A DNA stretch of 64,000 bases from the NCBI GenBank assembly GCA_044350425.1, contig JBILHS010000001.1, forward strand, positions 1 through 64,000. The letters are read 5' to 3'. Made by a program: the position numbers and the translations under genes. Positions 50,262 to 58,961 of the stretch are shown piece by piece; positions within the stretch are counted from its first letter, which is position 1; each line of letters begins with the position of its first letter. This stretch comes from M3007 sp044350425. Lineage in GTDB: Bacteria; Bacteroidota; Bacteroidia; Chitinophagales; Saprospiraceae. The notes below the pieces were generated by a model that did not search any database, had not been told where the DNA came from, and was given only the letters and a program-made list of their open reading frames with translations.

Positions 50262-53200
50262 ATGCTCAATCAACTCATAAAATTCTCCCTGCAAAACCGC
50301 CTTTTTGTGGTGGCTTCAGCTGCTCTGTTGCTGGTATGGGGAACCTGGACTGCCATAAATCTTCCGGTGGATGTACTGCCCGACCTCAATCGTCCACGTG
50401 TGACGGTGTTCCTGGAAGCAGGGGGGATGTCTCCTGAAGAAATTGAGGCACAAGCGGTATTGCCTATCGAAACCGCACTCAATGGCTCCCCTGGCGTGGA
50501 AGTGGTGCGCAGTAGTTCCGCTCGTGGCATCGGGCTGGTATTTGTGGAGTTCGACTGGGATGTGGACGTATTTCGGGCAAGACAACTCGTTGCTGAAAAA
50601 CTGGCCACCGTTCCACTGCCCGAAAATATTACTCCCGTGATGGGGCCGATCTCCTCTGTAATGGGACAAATCATGCTCATTGGCGTGACCGCAGTGCCTG
50701 ACAATACCACAGGGCAAGCCCTGAGCACGGCGGCAGATCTGAGAACACTGGCAGATTTCAGCATTCGGCGCAGACTGCTTGCCATTAAAGGCGTGTCTCA
50801 GGTGATTCCGATCGGCGGCGACCGCTTACAATATCAGGTACTGGTATCATCGGCCAAACTAAAACAGTATAGCCTGACGCTCGAAGACATTGACCGTGCC
50901 CTTGAAAATGCCAATCTCAATGCCACAGGAGGTTTTTTCAACCGTTATGGCTCCGAAGTACTCATTTCAGTGCTGGGCCGGGCCAAAAACCTTCAGGATC
51001 TGGAGCAAACCGTTGTAGCCAATCGGGAAGGATCGCCGGTACTGCTCAGCCAGGTAGCCGATGTGCAATTCGGCGCAGCCATCAAACGCGGCGATGCAAG
51101 TGTGAACGCCAGCCCCGCTGTAATATTGACCGTTGAAAAACAACCTGGTGCGAATACGATAACCCTGACCGATGCTATTGAAAAAGCCCTGGTAGAACTT
51201 CAACCCTCCCTCCCACCCGATGTCAGGCTCAACGGAAAGGTATTTCAGCAAAAAAGTTTTATCCAAAATTCGCTCAGCAATGTGGAACACGCCTTAAGGG
51301 ACGGCTTCATTCTGGTTATCCTGGTGCTTTTTTTGTTTCTTTTGAATTACCGAACGACGATTATTACGCTTACAGCGATCCCACTTTCTTTGGTCATTAC
51401 TGCACTAATTTTCAAGTGGTTCGATATTTCCATCAACACACTCACCCTCGGAGGCCTCGCCATTGCCATCGGAGAATTGGTAGATGACGCCATTGTGGAT
51501 GTTGAAAACGTGTTCCGAAGATTGAAAGAAAATCGCGAAGCAGCACAACCCAAACCGGCTTTGCAAGTCATCTATGAGGCATCCAAAGAGGTGCGAAATT
51601 CCATCGTGTATTCTACCATCATTGTGGTGCTCGTGTTTTTGCCATTATTTCAATTACAGGGCATCGAAGGACGGATCTTTGCACCACTGGGCATTGCATA
51701 TATCACTTCAATTCTTGCTTCACTGGTAGTATCCTTAACGGTCACACCTGCACTTTGTAGTTACCTTTTGCCCCAGTCAAAACTCAACGAGGGCAAAGAA
51801 AGTGCCTTGGTACGGTGGCTGAAACGACAGGATGTTAAACTCCTGAATTTTGGTTTGAATCGCCCAAAAGTGGTCATTATCACTGCGGCGGGCCTTGTTT
51901 TAGCATCCGCGATCATGGTAACGCGTTTTGGTACGGAATTTTTACCACCTTTCAATGAGGGCAGCTTTACTGTAAACTTGTTTGCCCCGGCCGGCACCTC
52001 CCTGGAAGAAAGCAATCGGATCGGTACGGTGGCCGAAAAACTTATTTTGCGCGTGCCGGATGTACAATACACCGCCCGTCGCACCGGCCGCGCTGAATTG
52101 GATGAACATGTAGAACCTGTGTCCAACTCTGAAATTGACGTCGCGTTAAATCCTGGTGCCCGTCCCCGTGCCGCTGTGATTGCTGATATTCGCAAACAAC
52201 TGTCCAACCTGGCAGGGGTATCTGTGAGCATCGGACAACCCATTTCTCACCGTCTGGACCACCTGCTTTCGGGCGTACGGGCTCAGGTAGCCATCAAGGT
52301 TTTTGGAGAGGACCTGACCGAATTACGTGGGTTGGCCGGACAGATCAAAGTAGCTGCCGAAACTGTCCCAGGTGCTGTAGACGTGCAGGTAGAGCGTATG
52401 GTATTGGTGCCACAATTGACTATTCGCCTGAACCGGACGGCTCTACAACGTTACGGGATGCAGACCGGTGAAGTAGCCCGTGACCTTGAAGTACTTTTCG
52501 GAGGAAAGGTGATCTCCCAGATTTTGGACGGCCAAAAATCATTTGATCTCGTGCTACGCGCGGTACCTGAGGATCGGGAGAATTTGGAGAACATCCGAAA
52601 AACGCAAATCCATACACCCGATGGAACGCTCATTCCCCTGGAAAGTATCGCACACATCGAGTACGAAAAGGGTATCAATTCCGTGAGTCATGAAAATGGT
52701 CAACGGCGCATGGTGGTCTCCGCCAATGTTCAGGGTCGCGATCTGGGCAGTACCGTTGCAGAAATTCAGCAAGCGATTGCAGCGAAGCTGGTAATGCCTC
52801 AGGGGTATTATCTTCAGTTTGGCGGGCAGTTTGAGGCTCAAAAAGAAGCTTCGCAGCGTATCGGCATCCTGAGTATTTTCGTTTTGCTGGGCATCTTTCT
52901 GGTATTATTTAGTCATTTTCGTTCCTGGCGCATTGTGGTGCAGGTGATGCTCAATATACCGCTCGCACTGGTCGGTTCTGTAGCTGCAGTATGGCTCACG
53001 GGAGGCACATTTTCTGTCGCGACGCTGGTAGGTTTTATTACGCTCACTGGCATCGCTTCCCGGAACGGTATTATGATGATTTCGCACTATTTACACCTGA
53101 TGAAATATGAGGGCGAACATTTTGATAAACAGATGATTGTGCGTGGTTCGTTGGAGCGATTGGTGCCGGTACTCATGACTGCCCTGGTGGCTGCACTGGC

Positions 53201-53390
53201 CTTGATTCCGCTGACCCTGGATCCGCAGGCCGCTGGAAAAGAGATTCTTTACCCGGTAGCTACGGTGATCCTGGGTGGATTATTATCTTCTACTTTGTTG
53301 GATATGATTGTTACGCCGACGGTTTTTTGGGTGTGGGGGAGGAAGGCGGTAGCGGAATATTTTGAGCAGCGAAAGTTGGATTCGATTTAA
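50262..53390 (+). CDS. CusA/CzcA-type heavy-metal RND efflux pump
   Basis: 1042 residues, full length for HME-RND pumps. It starts MLNQLIKFSLQNRLFVVASA, and the first periplasmic loop LPVDVLPDLNRPRVTVFLEA matches the family. TM4 carries the proton-relay LAIAIGELVDDAIVDVENVF (DD pair), and the TM region ends LFSHFRSWRIVVQVMLNIPL, LVGFITLTGIASRNGIMMIS. It exports metal from the periplasm across the outer membrane with the adaptor and TolC-like genes at 54.1-57.1 kb. Those are separated from it here by a repeat cluster and a GxxExxY gene on the other strand, unlike the usual compact operon. Confidence 0.95.
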   Translation: MLNQLIKFSLQNRLFVVASAALLLVWGTWTAINLPVDVLPDLNRPRVTVFLEAGGMSPEEIEAQAVLPIETALNGSPGVEVVRSSSARGIGLVFVEFDWDVDVFRARQLVAEKLATVPLPENITPVMGPISSVMGQIMLIGVTAVPDNTTGQALSTAADLRTLADFSIRRRLLAIKGVSQVIPIGGDRLQYQVLVSSAKLKQYSLTLEDIDRALENANLNATGGFFNRYGSEVLISVLGRAKNLQDLEQTVVANREGSPVLLSQVADVQFGAAIKRGDASVNASPAVILTVEKQPGANTITLTDAIEKALVELQPSLPPDVRLNGKVFQQKSFIQNSLSNVEHALRDGFILVILVLFLFLLNYRTTIITLTAIPLSLVITALIFKWFDISINTLTLGGLAIAIGELVDDAIVDVENVFRRLKENREAAQPKPALQVIYEASKEVRNSIVYSTIIVVLVFLPLFQLQGIEGRIFAPLGIAYITSILASLVVSLTVTPALCSYLLPQSKLNEGKESALVRWLKRQDVKLLNFGLNRPKVVIITAAGLVLASAIMVTRFGTEFLPPFNEGSFTVNLFAPAGTSLEESNRIGTVAEKLILRVPDVQYTARRTGRAELDEHVEPVSNSEIDVALNPGARPRAAVIADIRKQLSNLAGVSVSIGQPISHRLDHLLSGVRAQVAIKVFGEDLTELRGLAGQIKVAAETVPGAVDVQVERMVLVPQLTIRLNRTALQRYGMQTGEVARDLEVLFGGKVISQILDGQKSFDLVLRAVPEDRENLENIRKTQIHTPDGTLIPLESIAHIEYEKGINSVSHENGQRRMVVSANVQGRDLGSTVAEIQQAIAAKLVMPQGYYLQFGGQFEAQKEASQRIGILSIFVLLGIFLVLFSHFRSWRIVVQVMLNIPLALVGSVAAVWLTGGTFSVATLVGFITLTGIASRNGIMMISHYLHLMKYEGEHFDKQMIVRGSLERLVPVLMTALVAALALIPLTLDPQAAGKEILYPVATVILGGLLSSTLLDMIVTPTVFWVWGRKAVAEYFEQRKLDSI

Positions 53391-53396
53391 ATGATA

Positions 53397-53611
53397 ACGT
53401 ATTTGCCTCACACGACGGCGCAACGACACGACGTATTTGCCTCACACAACGGCGCAACGACACGACGTATTTGCCTCACACAACGCCACTACGACACAAC
53501 GTCTATACTTAATGAGCAAGTCTAACCTAACAAACAACGCTTCGCAGCTATAAAGCATCTTTGGTAGTATTAAACGTTGTGTCGTAGTGGCGTTGTGTGA
53601 GGTAAATACGT
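53397..53611. repeat. 34-bp tandem repeat (three units) with an inverted fourth copy
   Basis: Units starting at 53397, 53431 and 53465 share ACGTATTTGCCTCACAC; units 1 and 2 continue ACGGCGCAACGACACG and unit 3 CGCCACTACGACACAACGT. Unit 3 plus four bases (53465-53502) is matched by an inverted copy at 53574-53611 with one mismatch, giving a 38-bp arm around a 71-bp spacer. It fills the gap between the RND pump and the GxxExxY gene. The units are adjacent with no unique spacers. Confidence 0.85.
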
Positions 53612-53632
53612 TGTGTCGCCCTGTCAAATGAA

Positions 53633-54052
53633 CTAAAAATAACCCCAAATGACCCGTTTTATCCCATCTTTAAGCAAAACCTCACCAAAATTCATCAATA
53701 TCCCTAGTTTCAAACCGGTGAGTCGAAGATAAGTAAGCAGAATTTTTCCATGAACAGGAGCGTGCCTTTCCACAGATTTTAGCTCAACAATCAGCTTTTT
53801 TTCTACGATGAGATCAGCCCGAAACCCAGCAGATAGCCTGACACCATCCTCTTCAAATGGAATTTCTTTTTGTTGTTCCACGAAAAAGCCGTTAGATCTC
53901 AGATGATGTACCATAAGTGCTTCATAGACACTTTCAAGCAGGCCCGGGCCCCATTTTCTATGAATCTGGAACCCGATTTCAAGCACATTTTCTGCAAGTT
54001 CGTTTTCGTTCATTTCAGAAGCTGGTTTGGTTAATTGAAGTGAAATTGCCAT
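53633..54052 (-). CDS. GxxExxY protein (PD-(D/E)XK-like fold)
   Basis: 139 residues with the signature GPGLLESVYEALMVHHLRSN (GxxExxY) near 36 and a nuclease-like core GFRADLIVEKKLIVELKSVE (D...ExK) near 80, followed by HGKILLTYLRLTGLKLGILM. The family is widespread in Bacteroidota and environmental genomes, often beside repeats, with unknown function; the ExK core suggests a restriction-nuclease fold. It is inserted on the minus strand between the RND pump and its TolC partner, next to the 34-bp repeats. The start could also be the internal Met at 54010. Confidence 0.87.
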   Translation of the reverse strand: MAISLQLTKPASEMNENELAENVLEIGFQIHRKWGPGLLESVYEALMVHHLRSNGFFVEQQKEIPFEEDGVRLSAGFRADLIVEKKLIVELKSVERHAPVHGKILLTYLRLTGLKLGILMNFGEVLLKDGIKRVIWGYF

Positions 54053-54139
54053 AAGTTAAAAATTAAAAGTGGTTAAAAATGAAGTCCAAAACCATAGGCA
54101 AAGGGTAAAAAGCACCTCACTGGACAGTTTATTAAAGCC

Positions 54140-55327
54140 TTGATGATTATGAAACTGATACTAAAAATACTGATTTTCTTTTGTTTTACCAATATCACCC
54201 TCGGTCAAAATACCCTGAGTCCGGAGCAAGCCGTTAAAGCTGCACTCCAAAACAGCCCGGTATTAAAAGCTGCTTCCTTTGATGTAAAAGCTAAGCAGCA
54301 CGCCGAAAAGGCCGCACTGAACTTGTCTAATCCTGAAATAAATGCGGAAAGTCCGACAGGCACATTTTACACCATCGGGGTATCTCAATCCTTCGAGTTT
54401 CCAACGGTGTACGCCCGGCAAAAGCAGGTGGCTAAGGCTGAAACCAAACTTGCCCAGGCTGGACAGCGCCTGAACGAAAACGAACTACATTATACGGTTC
54501 GAGACTTATACCTGGAAGCACAGGTCGCCGATTACAAAAGCGATCAATGGCGAGCTCGTGATACCATATACCAACAGATTGCCTCAGCAGCATCCCGACA
54601 ATTCGAGGCTGGAGAAATAGATTTTTTGCAAAAAACCATGGTCCAAAATGAGACAGGTAAGGTGCATCAGGAGCGTTTGGCCGCAGAGATGATAGTCACT
54701 GGCCTACACGTTCAATTGAGCAAAATTACTGGTTTGGAAAATCTGGGGAGTTTAGAACCACTTACTTCAGACAGCACGGATTTCCTCTTCTTGGTCAATG
54801 ATCTGGGGCAAATAAGTCCTATGTTAAGCTACCAGCAACAATCCATTGAAGTGGCCAAACAACAAATTGCTTTGGCTAAAACCCGTGGGCTTCCTAATTT
54901 TTCTCTCGGTTATATGAATCAAGGGGCACGAAATTCGCCCATTGATTATCGCTTTCGGGCAAGTATTGGGGTGCCCATTTGGGCCGGGCAATATCGGGCA
55001 GACCAAAAGGTGGCCGAAGCAGAAAGCCAGGCAGTGATGGCGAGGGCCGAAGCGCAGGGCCAGGCAATGGATATAGAAAGGCAAAAGGTGGTCAGCGAAG
55101 CACTTGCTGCATGGTCAAAAGTAGCATATTTCGAAAAAGAGGCTTTGACGCGCAGCCGTTCCCTGATCGACGCTGCAAAACGAATGCAGGATGTTGGACA
55201 AATAGATTACATGAATTACCTGCGGATACTGGATGAAGCCTTTTTGATACAACTGGAATATTCGGAGCAGCTTTATGTGCTTTACTCCGCTCGCTTGAAA
55301 AGGCAATACCTTTCAGGAACCTGGTAA
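54140..55327 (+). CDS. TolC-family outer-membrane efflux protein (CusC/CzcC type)
   Basis: 395 residues. The signal peptide MMIMKLILKILIFFCFTNIT ends before GQNTLSPEQA. Two long coiled helical repeats follow in TolC order (YTVRDLYLEAQVADYKSDQW and MDIERQKVVSEALAAWSKVA), each with a membrane-strand region (GVSQSFEFPTVYARQKQ and NFSLGYMNQGA). It forms the outer-membrane channel of the metal efflux complex. It is followed 34 bp later by the adaptor gene. It is slightly short for a CzcC protein but contains both halves. Confidence 0.88.
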   Translation: MMIMKLILKILIFFCFTNITLGQNTLSPEQAVKAALQNSPVLKAASFDVKAKQHAEKAALNLSNPEINAESPTGTFYTIGVSQSFEFPTVYARQKQVAKAETKLAQAGQRLNENELHYTVRDLYLEAQVADYKSDQWRARDTIYQQIASAASRQFEAGEIDFLQKTMVQNETGKVHQERLAAEMIVTGLHVQLSKITGLENLGSLEPLTSDSTDFLFLVNDLGQISPMLSYQQQSIEVAKQQIALAKTRGLPNFSLGYMNQGARNSPIDYRFRASIGVPIWAGQYRADQKVAEAESQAVMARAEAQGQAMDIERQKVVSEALAAWSKVAYFEKEALTRSRSLIDAAKRMQDVGQIDYMNYLRILDEAFLIQLEYSEQLYVLYSARLKRQYLSGTW

Positions 55328-55361
55328 TCAACGTTTTAACCAAAAAATAAAATCAAAAAAT

Positions 55362-57086
55362 ATGAATCACCTGATGTTTTTTCTGGCCATGCTATCGTTT
55401 CCGAATTTGATTTGGTCACAAGCGCATACGCATGCAGATGGCACCACCCATGCCGCCCATGGCGACGAACCTGCAACAGCCACTGCCAAACCCGGTGCCG
55501 ACCATTTTACAGTTTATGGCAACTCAGACAAGTATGAACTCACGCTTTATTACCCCGAAACAAATGCAGGGCAGGAGGCACACCTGAAGCTCTTTGTGGC
55601 CGATTACGCAACCAATCGCCCCATAGAAAAGGCGGAACTGAAGATCAGCACCACAGAAAACCCCCAGCAATTATTTGAGGTACAAATGCTTTCGCCAGGC
55701 GTGTATGAACTCCACACTACGTTTTCCGAAAACAAGTCCTACATGTTGAATGTACAACTGGCTCATTCCTATGGAGCCGATCTGATAGGGCTTAAAAGCG
55801 TAAACGTGGGTGCTAAACTGGTTGCTGAGGCGACCCTGCCTGATACACATTCACATGCTGGCAACTGGTTATGGTTTGTTGGCGGTCTGCTGATGGGTGG
55901 TTTACTGGTGTGGTTTGTCAGTCGCCGCCGCAGTCGGGTTTTGACCAGTATATTGCTACTTGCGAGCGCCTGGTTTTCTGTACCCGATTGGAATCCGACG
56001 TTTGCACATGGCGACGATGAACACGGACCAGGTGGGGGTGGCAGTGGCTATGGAAAGGAGGTCTTTGCTCCAAAGGAGACTCAGTTTTTGTTTGAGATCC
56101 TTACCCAACCCATTGGAATGGGAAATTATCAATCCGCAACAACCATGTTCGGCACGGTGGTACCCGCTTCTGGCGGCATGGGAGTTGTGATAGCACCCCA
56201 AGGTGGGCGAATTACAAAGGTTAATGTGGTCGTTGGTCAAACGGTACGTGCAGGGCAAACGCTGGCTATGTTGCAGCAAAACATTGGAACATCAGACCAG
56301 GTAGGCATTGCGACCAGCAACAGTGGTTTGGCCGTACAAATCGAGTTGGCAAAAGCCAGCGCCACGGCAGGCAAACGGGAACTAGACCGACTTAAAAAAA
56401 TCGAAGACATCGCCGCGGGTCGCGATGTACAGTTGGCCGAAGCCATATACAATCAGTCGCTGGCCGAACTCCAGGTGCTCGAAAACAAAGCTTTAGGCGC
56501 TAGTTCTGCAGCAAATAGCCGCAGTGTGGCACTTATTGCTCCCATAAGTGGTGTGGTAGGTGCGTTTACACTTTCACAAGGATCCGAAGTCGTGGCAGGA
56601 CAAACCTTACTTACCATCACTAATTTGAGCAAGGTATATGTAGAGGCTCAAGTTTACGACCGCGATGTTTCTGTGATCCGGACAGGGAATAAGTTTCTGG
56701 TAACCTGCTCTACCGACGACCACAAAAGCGCAGAGGTTCGGCTCATTTCACAAGCCCAAACGATGAACCCTGGAAACCAGAGTCAAAGGGTACTTTTTGA
56801 AATGGATAACCCTTTGGGGGAATTCAAAATTGGCGAATTTGTGACTGTAAAAGCCTTAGATAACAGCAGCACCAGACAAATCACGGTACCCAATGCGGCC
56901 CTCACCGAGATCAACGGTAAAACAGCCGTATTCCTTAAGCACAATGCAGAAGTATTCGAGTTGGCCTATGTCCAGACAGGAGAAGACGATGGAACCCGAA
57001 CCATTATTTTGAAAGGGATAACAGAAAGTGAAAAAGTGGTGGTGAATGGGACTTATGAAGTGAAAATGATGTATTTGAACCAATAA
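55362..57086 (+). CDS. RND periplasmic adaptor (CusB/CzcB type) with His-rich N-terminal extension
   Basis: 574 residues. After the signal peptide (ending LIWSQ) come a His-rich stretch (HTHADGTTHAAHGDE), a beta domain (about 50-150), an internal membrane segment (NWLWFVGGLLMGGLLVWFVS near 168) and a second His-rich linker (FAHGDDEHGPGGGG). The classic adaptor then starts near 235: barrel-sandwich halves (IAPQGGRITKVNVVVGQTVR and LIAPISGVVGAFTLSQGSEV), a helical hairpin, and a beta-barrel region up to EKVVVNGTYEVKMMY. It links pump and channel and likely presents metal to the pump. The internal membrane segment is an unusual addition. Confidence 0.88.
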   Translation: MNHLMFFLAMLSFPNLIWSQAHTHADGTTHAAHGDEPATATAKPGADHFTVYGNSDKYELTLYYPETNAGQEAHLKLFVADYATNRPIEKAELKISTTENPQQLFEVQMLSPGVYELHTTFSENKSYMLNVQLAHSYGADLIGLKSVNVGAKLVAEATLPDTHSHAGNWLWFVGGLLMGGLLVWFVSRRRSRVLTSILLLASAWFSVPDWNPTFAHGDDEHGPGGGGSGYGKEVFAPKETQFLFEILTQPIGMGNYQSATTMFGTVVPASGGMGVVIAPQGGRITKVNVVVGQTVRAGQTLAMLQQNIGTSDQVGIATSNSGLAVQIELAKASATAGKRELDRLKKIEDIAAGRDVQLAEAIYNQSLAELQVLENKALGASSAANSRSVALIAPISGVVGAFTLSQGSEVVAGQTLLTITNLSKVYVEAQVYDRDVSVIRTGNKFLVTCSTDDHKSAEVRLISQAQTMNPGNQSQRVLFEMDNPLGEFKIGEFVTVKALDNSSTRQITVPNAALTEINGKTAVFLKHNAEVFELAYVQTGEDDGTRTIILKGITESEKVVVNGTYEVKMMYLNQ

Positions 57087-57090
57087 AATG

Positions 57091-57699
57091 CTACGGCAAT
57101 TTAAACTCCGTCTTAACCAATTCCACGATCTCTGCATCCTGCGGCAAAAACAAGGTCATCCTGGTTTCTGTCAAAGAGAGCACCTGAACATCCCATTTAT
57201 CTATCCAACCAGCCCCGGGCACAGGCAAGTATCCTGGTGGATAAATATCAAGGCTCATGGTACCGGATGAGAATATATAGTGCCGGGATTCCGGGAAGGA
57301 AATGAGGCCGGTGGCCGCATCTTTGTTGTACAAGGCCAATGTACTGTCTGCAAAAAACACCGCGTAATAGGGCGTCTCAATGGCTTCAGCGATGCGGTTC
57401 ACTTCCTTGATACTGTCTCGCAATTCCCAACGCTCGAACTCACGCGCGCGTCGTTTGCTGTATTCGTCAGCTGATTCGTAGTCATAGCCATACCAGGTTC
57501 TGGCACGTTCTTTTTGCACATGACGATATACCTCGTGTGCCTGTGGTAAGGTTGGCTTTTTTTTGTCTACCTGCAGACCTTGCTCAGCGTACTGCAATAC
57601 TTCCCAGCGGCCAATGAGCGCGGCCTGAGTGGTCGTTTGTGCAAACAATGCATTCATAGAGCCCAATACCAGTAGAAAATTGATGAAATTCCGAAGCAT
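57091..57699 (-). CDS. secreted protein of unknown function, lipocalin-like layout
   Basis: 202 residues. The signal peptide MLRNFINFLLVLGSMNALFA ends before QTTTQAA. The start of the mature protein, LIGRWEVLQYAEQGLQVDKK, is the usual opening strand of lipocalin-like domains in Bacteroidota, and alternating strands follow (YYAVFFADSTLALYNKDAAT, SRHYIFSSGTMSLDIYPP, TRMTLFLPQDAEIVELV). A basic helical insertion (SKRRAREFERWELRDSIKEV) is atypical. Its 3' end is convergent with the adaptor gene, 4 bp apart, and it is divergent from the UPF0173 gene by 19 bp. No function can be assigned. Confidence 0.7.
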   Translation of the reverse strand: MLRNFINFLLVLGSMNALFAQTTTQAALIGRWEVLQYAEQGLQVDKKKPTLPQAHEVYRHVQKERARTWYGYDYESADEYSKRRAREFERWELRDSIKEVNRIAEAIETPYYAVFFADSTLALYNKDAATGLISFPESRHYIFSSGTMSLDIYPPGYLPVPGAGWIDKWDVQVLSLTETRMTLFLPQDAEIVELVKTEFKLP

Positions 57700-57718
57700 A
57701 CTGTTTTAACTTTGCGAG

Positions 57719-58402
57719 ATGAAAATTACTTATTTGGGTCATGCCTGTTTTTTAGTAGAAGCAGGCGGCAAGCGAATTTTGTTCGATCCTTTCGTAACCG
57801 GCAACCCTCTTGCAAAGGCTGTAGAGGTTACCTCGATCCAGTGCGACTATATTTTCCTGTCTCATGGTCATTCGGACCATTGTGCTGATATGGAAGCCAT
57901 TGCCCAAAACAATCCGGGGCTTACCATTGTCGGCATCTGGGAGATCCATGAAAGGTACAGCAAAAAGGGCTACAAAACGCACCCGATGAACATCGGTGGC
58001 TGGTGGTCCTTCGATTTTGGCCGTGTCAAAATGGTTCATGCCGTACACAGCAGCAGTTGGCCGGATGGTTCCTATGCCGGCTCCCCTGCAGGTTTTGTAT
58101 TTGAAACGGCAGATGGTGTAATTTATTACGCCGGGGACACCGCATTGACCCTGGATATGCAATTGATATCAATGACTTGTCCTAAGTTGGATATTGCAAT
58201 TTTACCCATTGGTTCAAATTTCACCATGGACTATCAGGATGCCTTGATTGCCAGTGATTTCATTCAATGTGATCGCATCATAGGCAGTCACTTCGACACT
58301 TTTGGCTATATCAAAATCGAGCATGAAGCAGCTGTTTCTGCCTTTGCAGCCCGGAATAAGGAATTGATTTTGATGGAGATCCAGTCCGCTTTAACTATAT
58401 AA
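57719..58402 (+). CDS. UPF0173-type MBL-fold metal-dependent hydrolase
   Basis: 227 residues with the family pattern: MKITYLGHACFLVEAGGKRI, FDPFVTGNPLA, FLSHGHSDHCADM (metal ligands), VHAVHSSSW, YYAGDTALTLDMQLI and GSHFDTFGYI. These proteins are UlaG/UPF0173-like hydrolases with unknown physiological substrate. The start ATG is 4 bases after a promoter-like TAACTTTG (57707), so the transcript would have almost no leader if that box is used. It is divergent from the lipocalin-like gene. Confidence 0.9.
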   Translation: MKITYLGHACFLVEAGGKRILFDPFVTGNPLAKAVEVTSIQCDYIFLSHGHSDHCADMEAIAQNNPGLTIVGIWEIHERYSKKGYKTHPMNIGGWWSFDFGRVKMVHAVHSSSWPDGSYAGSPAGFVFETADGVIYYAGDTALTLDMQLISMTCPKLDIAILPIGSNFTMDYQDALIASDFIQCDRIIGSHFDTFGYIKIEHEAAVSAFAARNKELILMEIQSALTI

Positions 58403-58459
58403 AAGTCCCGGACATAAAACTTAAATCTAAATGAAACCTGCAGCTTATAACGCTTCACA

Positions 58460-58549
58460 GCAACTTTAAACTCGCAACTTTAAACTCGCAACTTTAAACT
58501 CGCAACTTTAAACTTGCAACTTTAAACTTGCAACTTTAAACTTGCAACT
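58460..58549. repeat. 14-bp tandem repeat (about 6.5 units)
   Basis: GCAACTTTAAACTC repeats three times, then GCAACTTTAAACTT three times, then a partial GCAACT. It lies between the convergent UPF0173 and MmcQ/YjbR genes, 14 bp before the stop codon of the latter. Probably a slippage-derived microsatellite. Confidence 0.9.
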
Positions 58550-58562
58550 CACAGCTAACCCC

Positions 58563-58916
58563 CTACAACCCCAAAGCTTCCCGTTCCGACTTTTTTAAAG
58601 ATTTGGCCACCAGATCGTAAGAATGATCGATCAGCTCCCGAAGCATCTTCCCGTCCAGACTGCCTTCAAAATCCACCGTATTCCAGTGCTTTTTGTTCAT
58701 ATGCCAGCCGGGTTGGATCTCAGGGTATTGTTCCCGAAGTTCTACTGCACGGTCGGGATCACATTTTAAATTGACCGTAAACCGTTCACCATCAAGTCCG
58801 GTCAAGGCAAAAAGCTTCCCGCCCACCCGCATGACCAAGGTCTCAGGTCCAAAGGGAAAATCTTCAGAACTGGCTTTTTTAGCCAGGCAATATTCCTGGA
58901 ATTGCTCGATATCCAT
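58563..58916 (-). CDS. MmcQ/YjbR family protein
   Basis: 117 residues matching MmcQ/YjbR: MDIEQFQEYCLAKKASSEDF, FGPETLVMRVGGKLFALTGL, TVNLKCDPDRAVELREQY, and the strongly conserved PGWHMNKKHWNTVDFEGSLD. The fold is a CyaY/YjbR-like alpha-beta double-wing, often annotated as DNA-binding without direct proof in most members. It is monocistronic between the 14-bp repeat and the amidohydrolase-like gene. Confidence 0.92.
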   Translation of the reverse strand: MDIEQFQEYCLAKKASSEDFPFGPETLVMRVGGKLFALTGLDGERFTVNLKCDPDRAVELREQYPEIQPGWHMNKKHWNTVDFEGSLDGKMLRELIDHSYDLVAKSLKKSEREALGL

Positions 58917-58961
58917 TAATAGATCGTTTTAAGGCTATAAACGTGGACCCGTCAACAAACT

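Noticed and set aside
53397..53502. Possible short CRISPR array from the 34-bp units
   Set aside because: The units are contiguous with no spacers, and no cas genes are visible.
57707..57721. Leaderless transcript of the UPF0173 gene from a TAACTTTG box
   Set aside because: No TTTG element at the expected upstream distance, so the promoter itself is not established.
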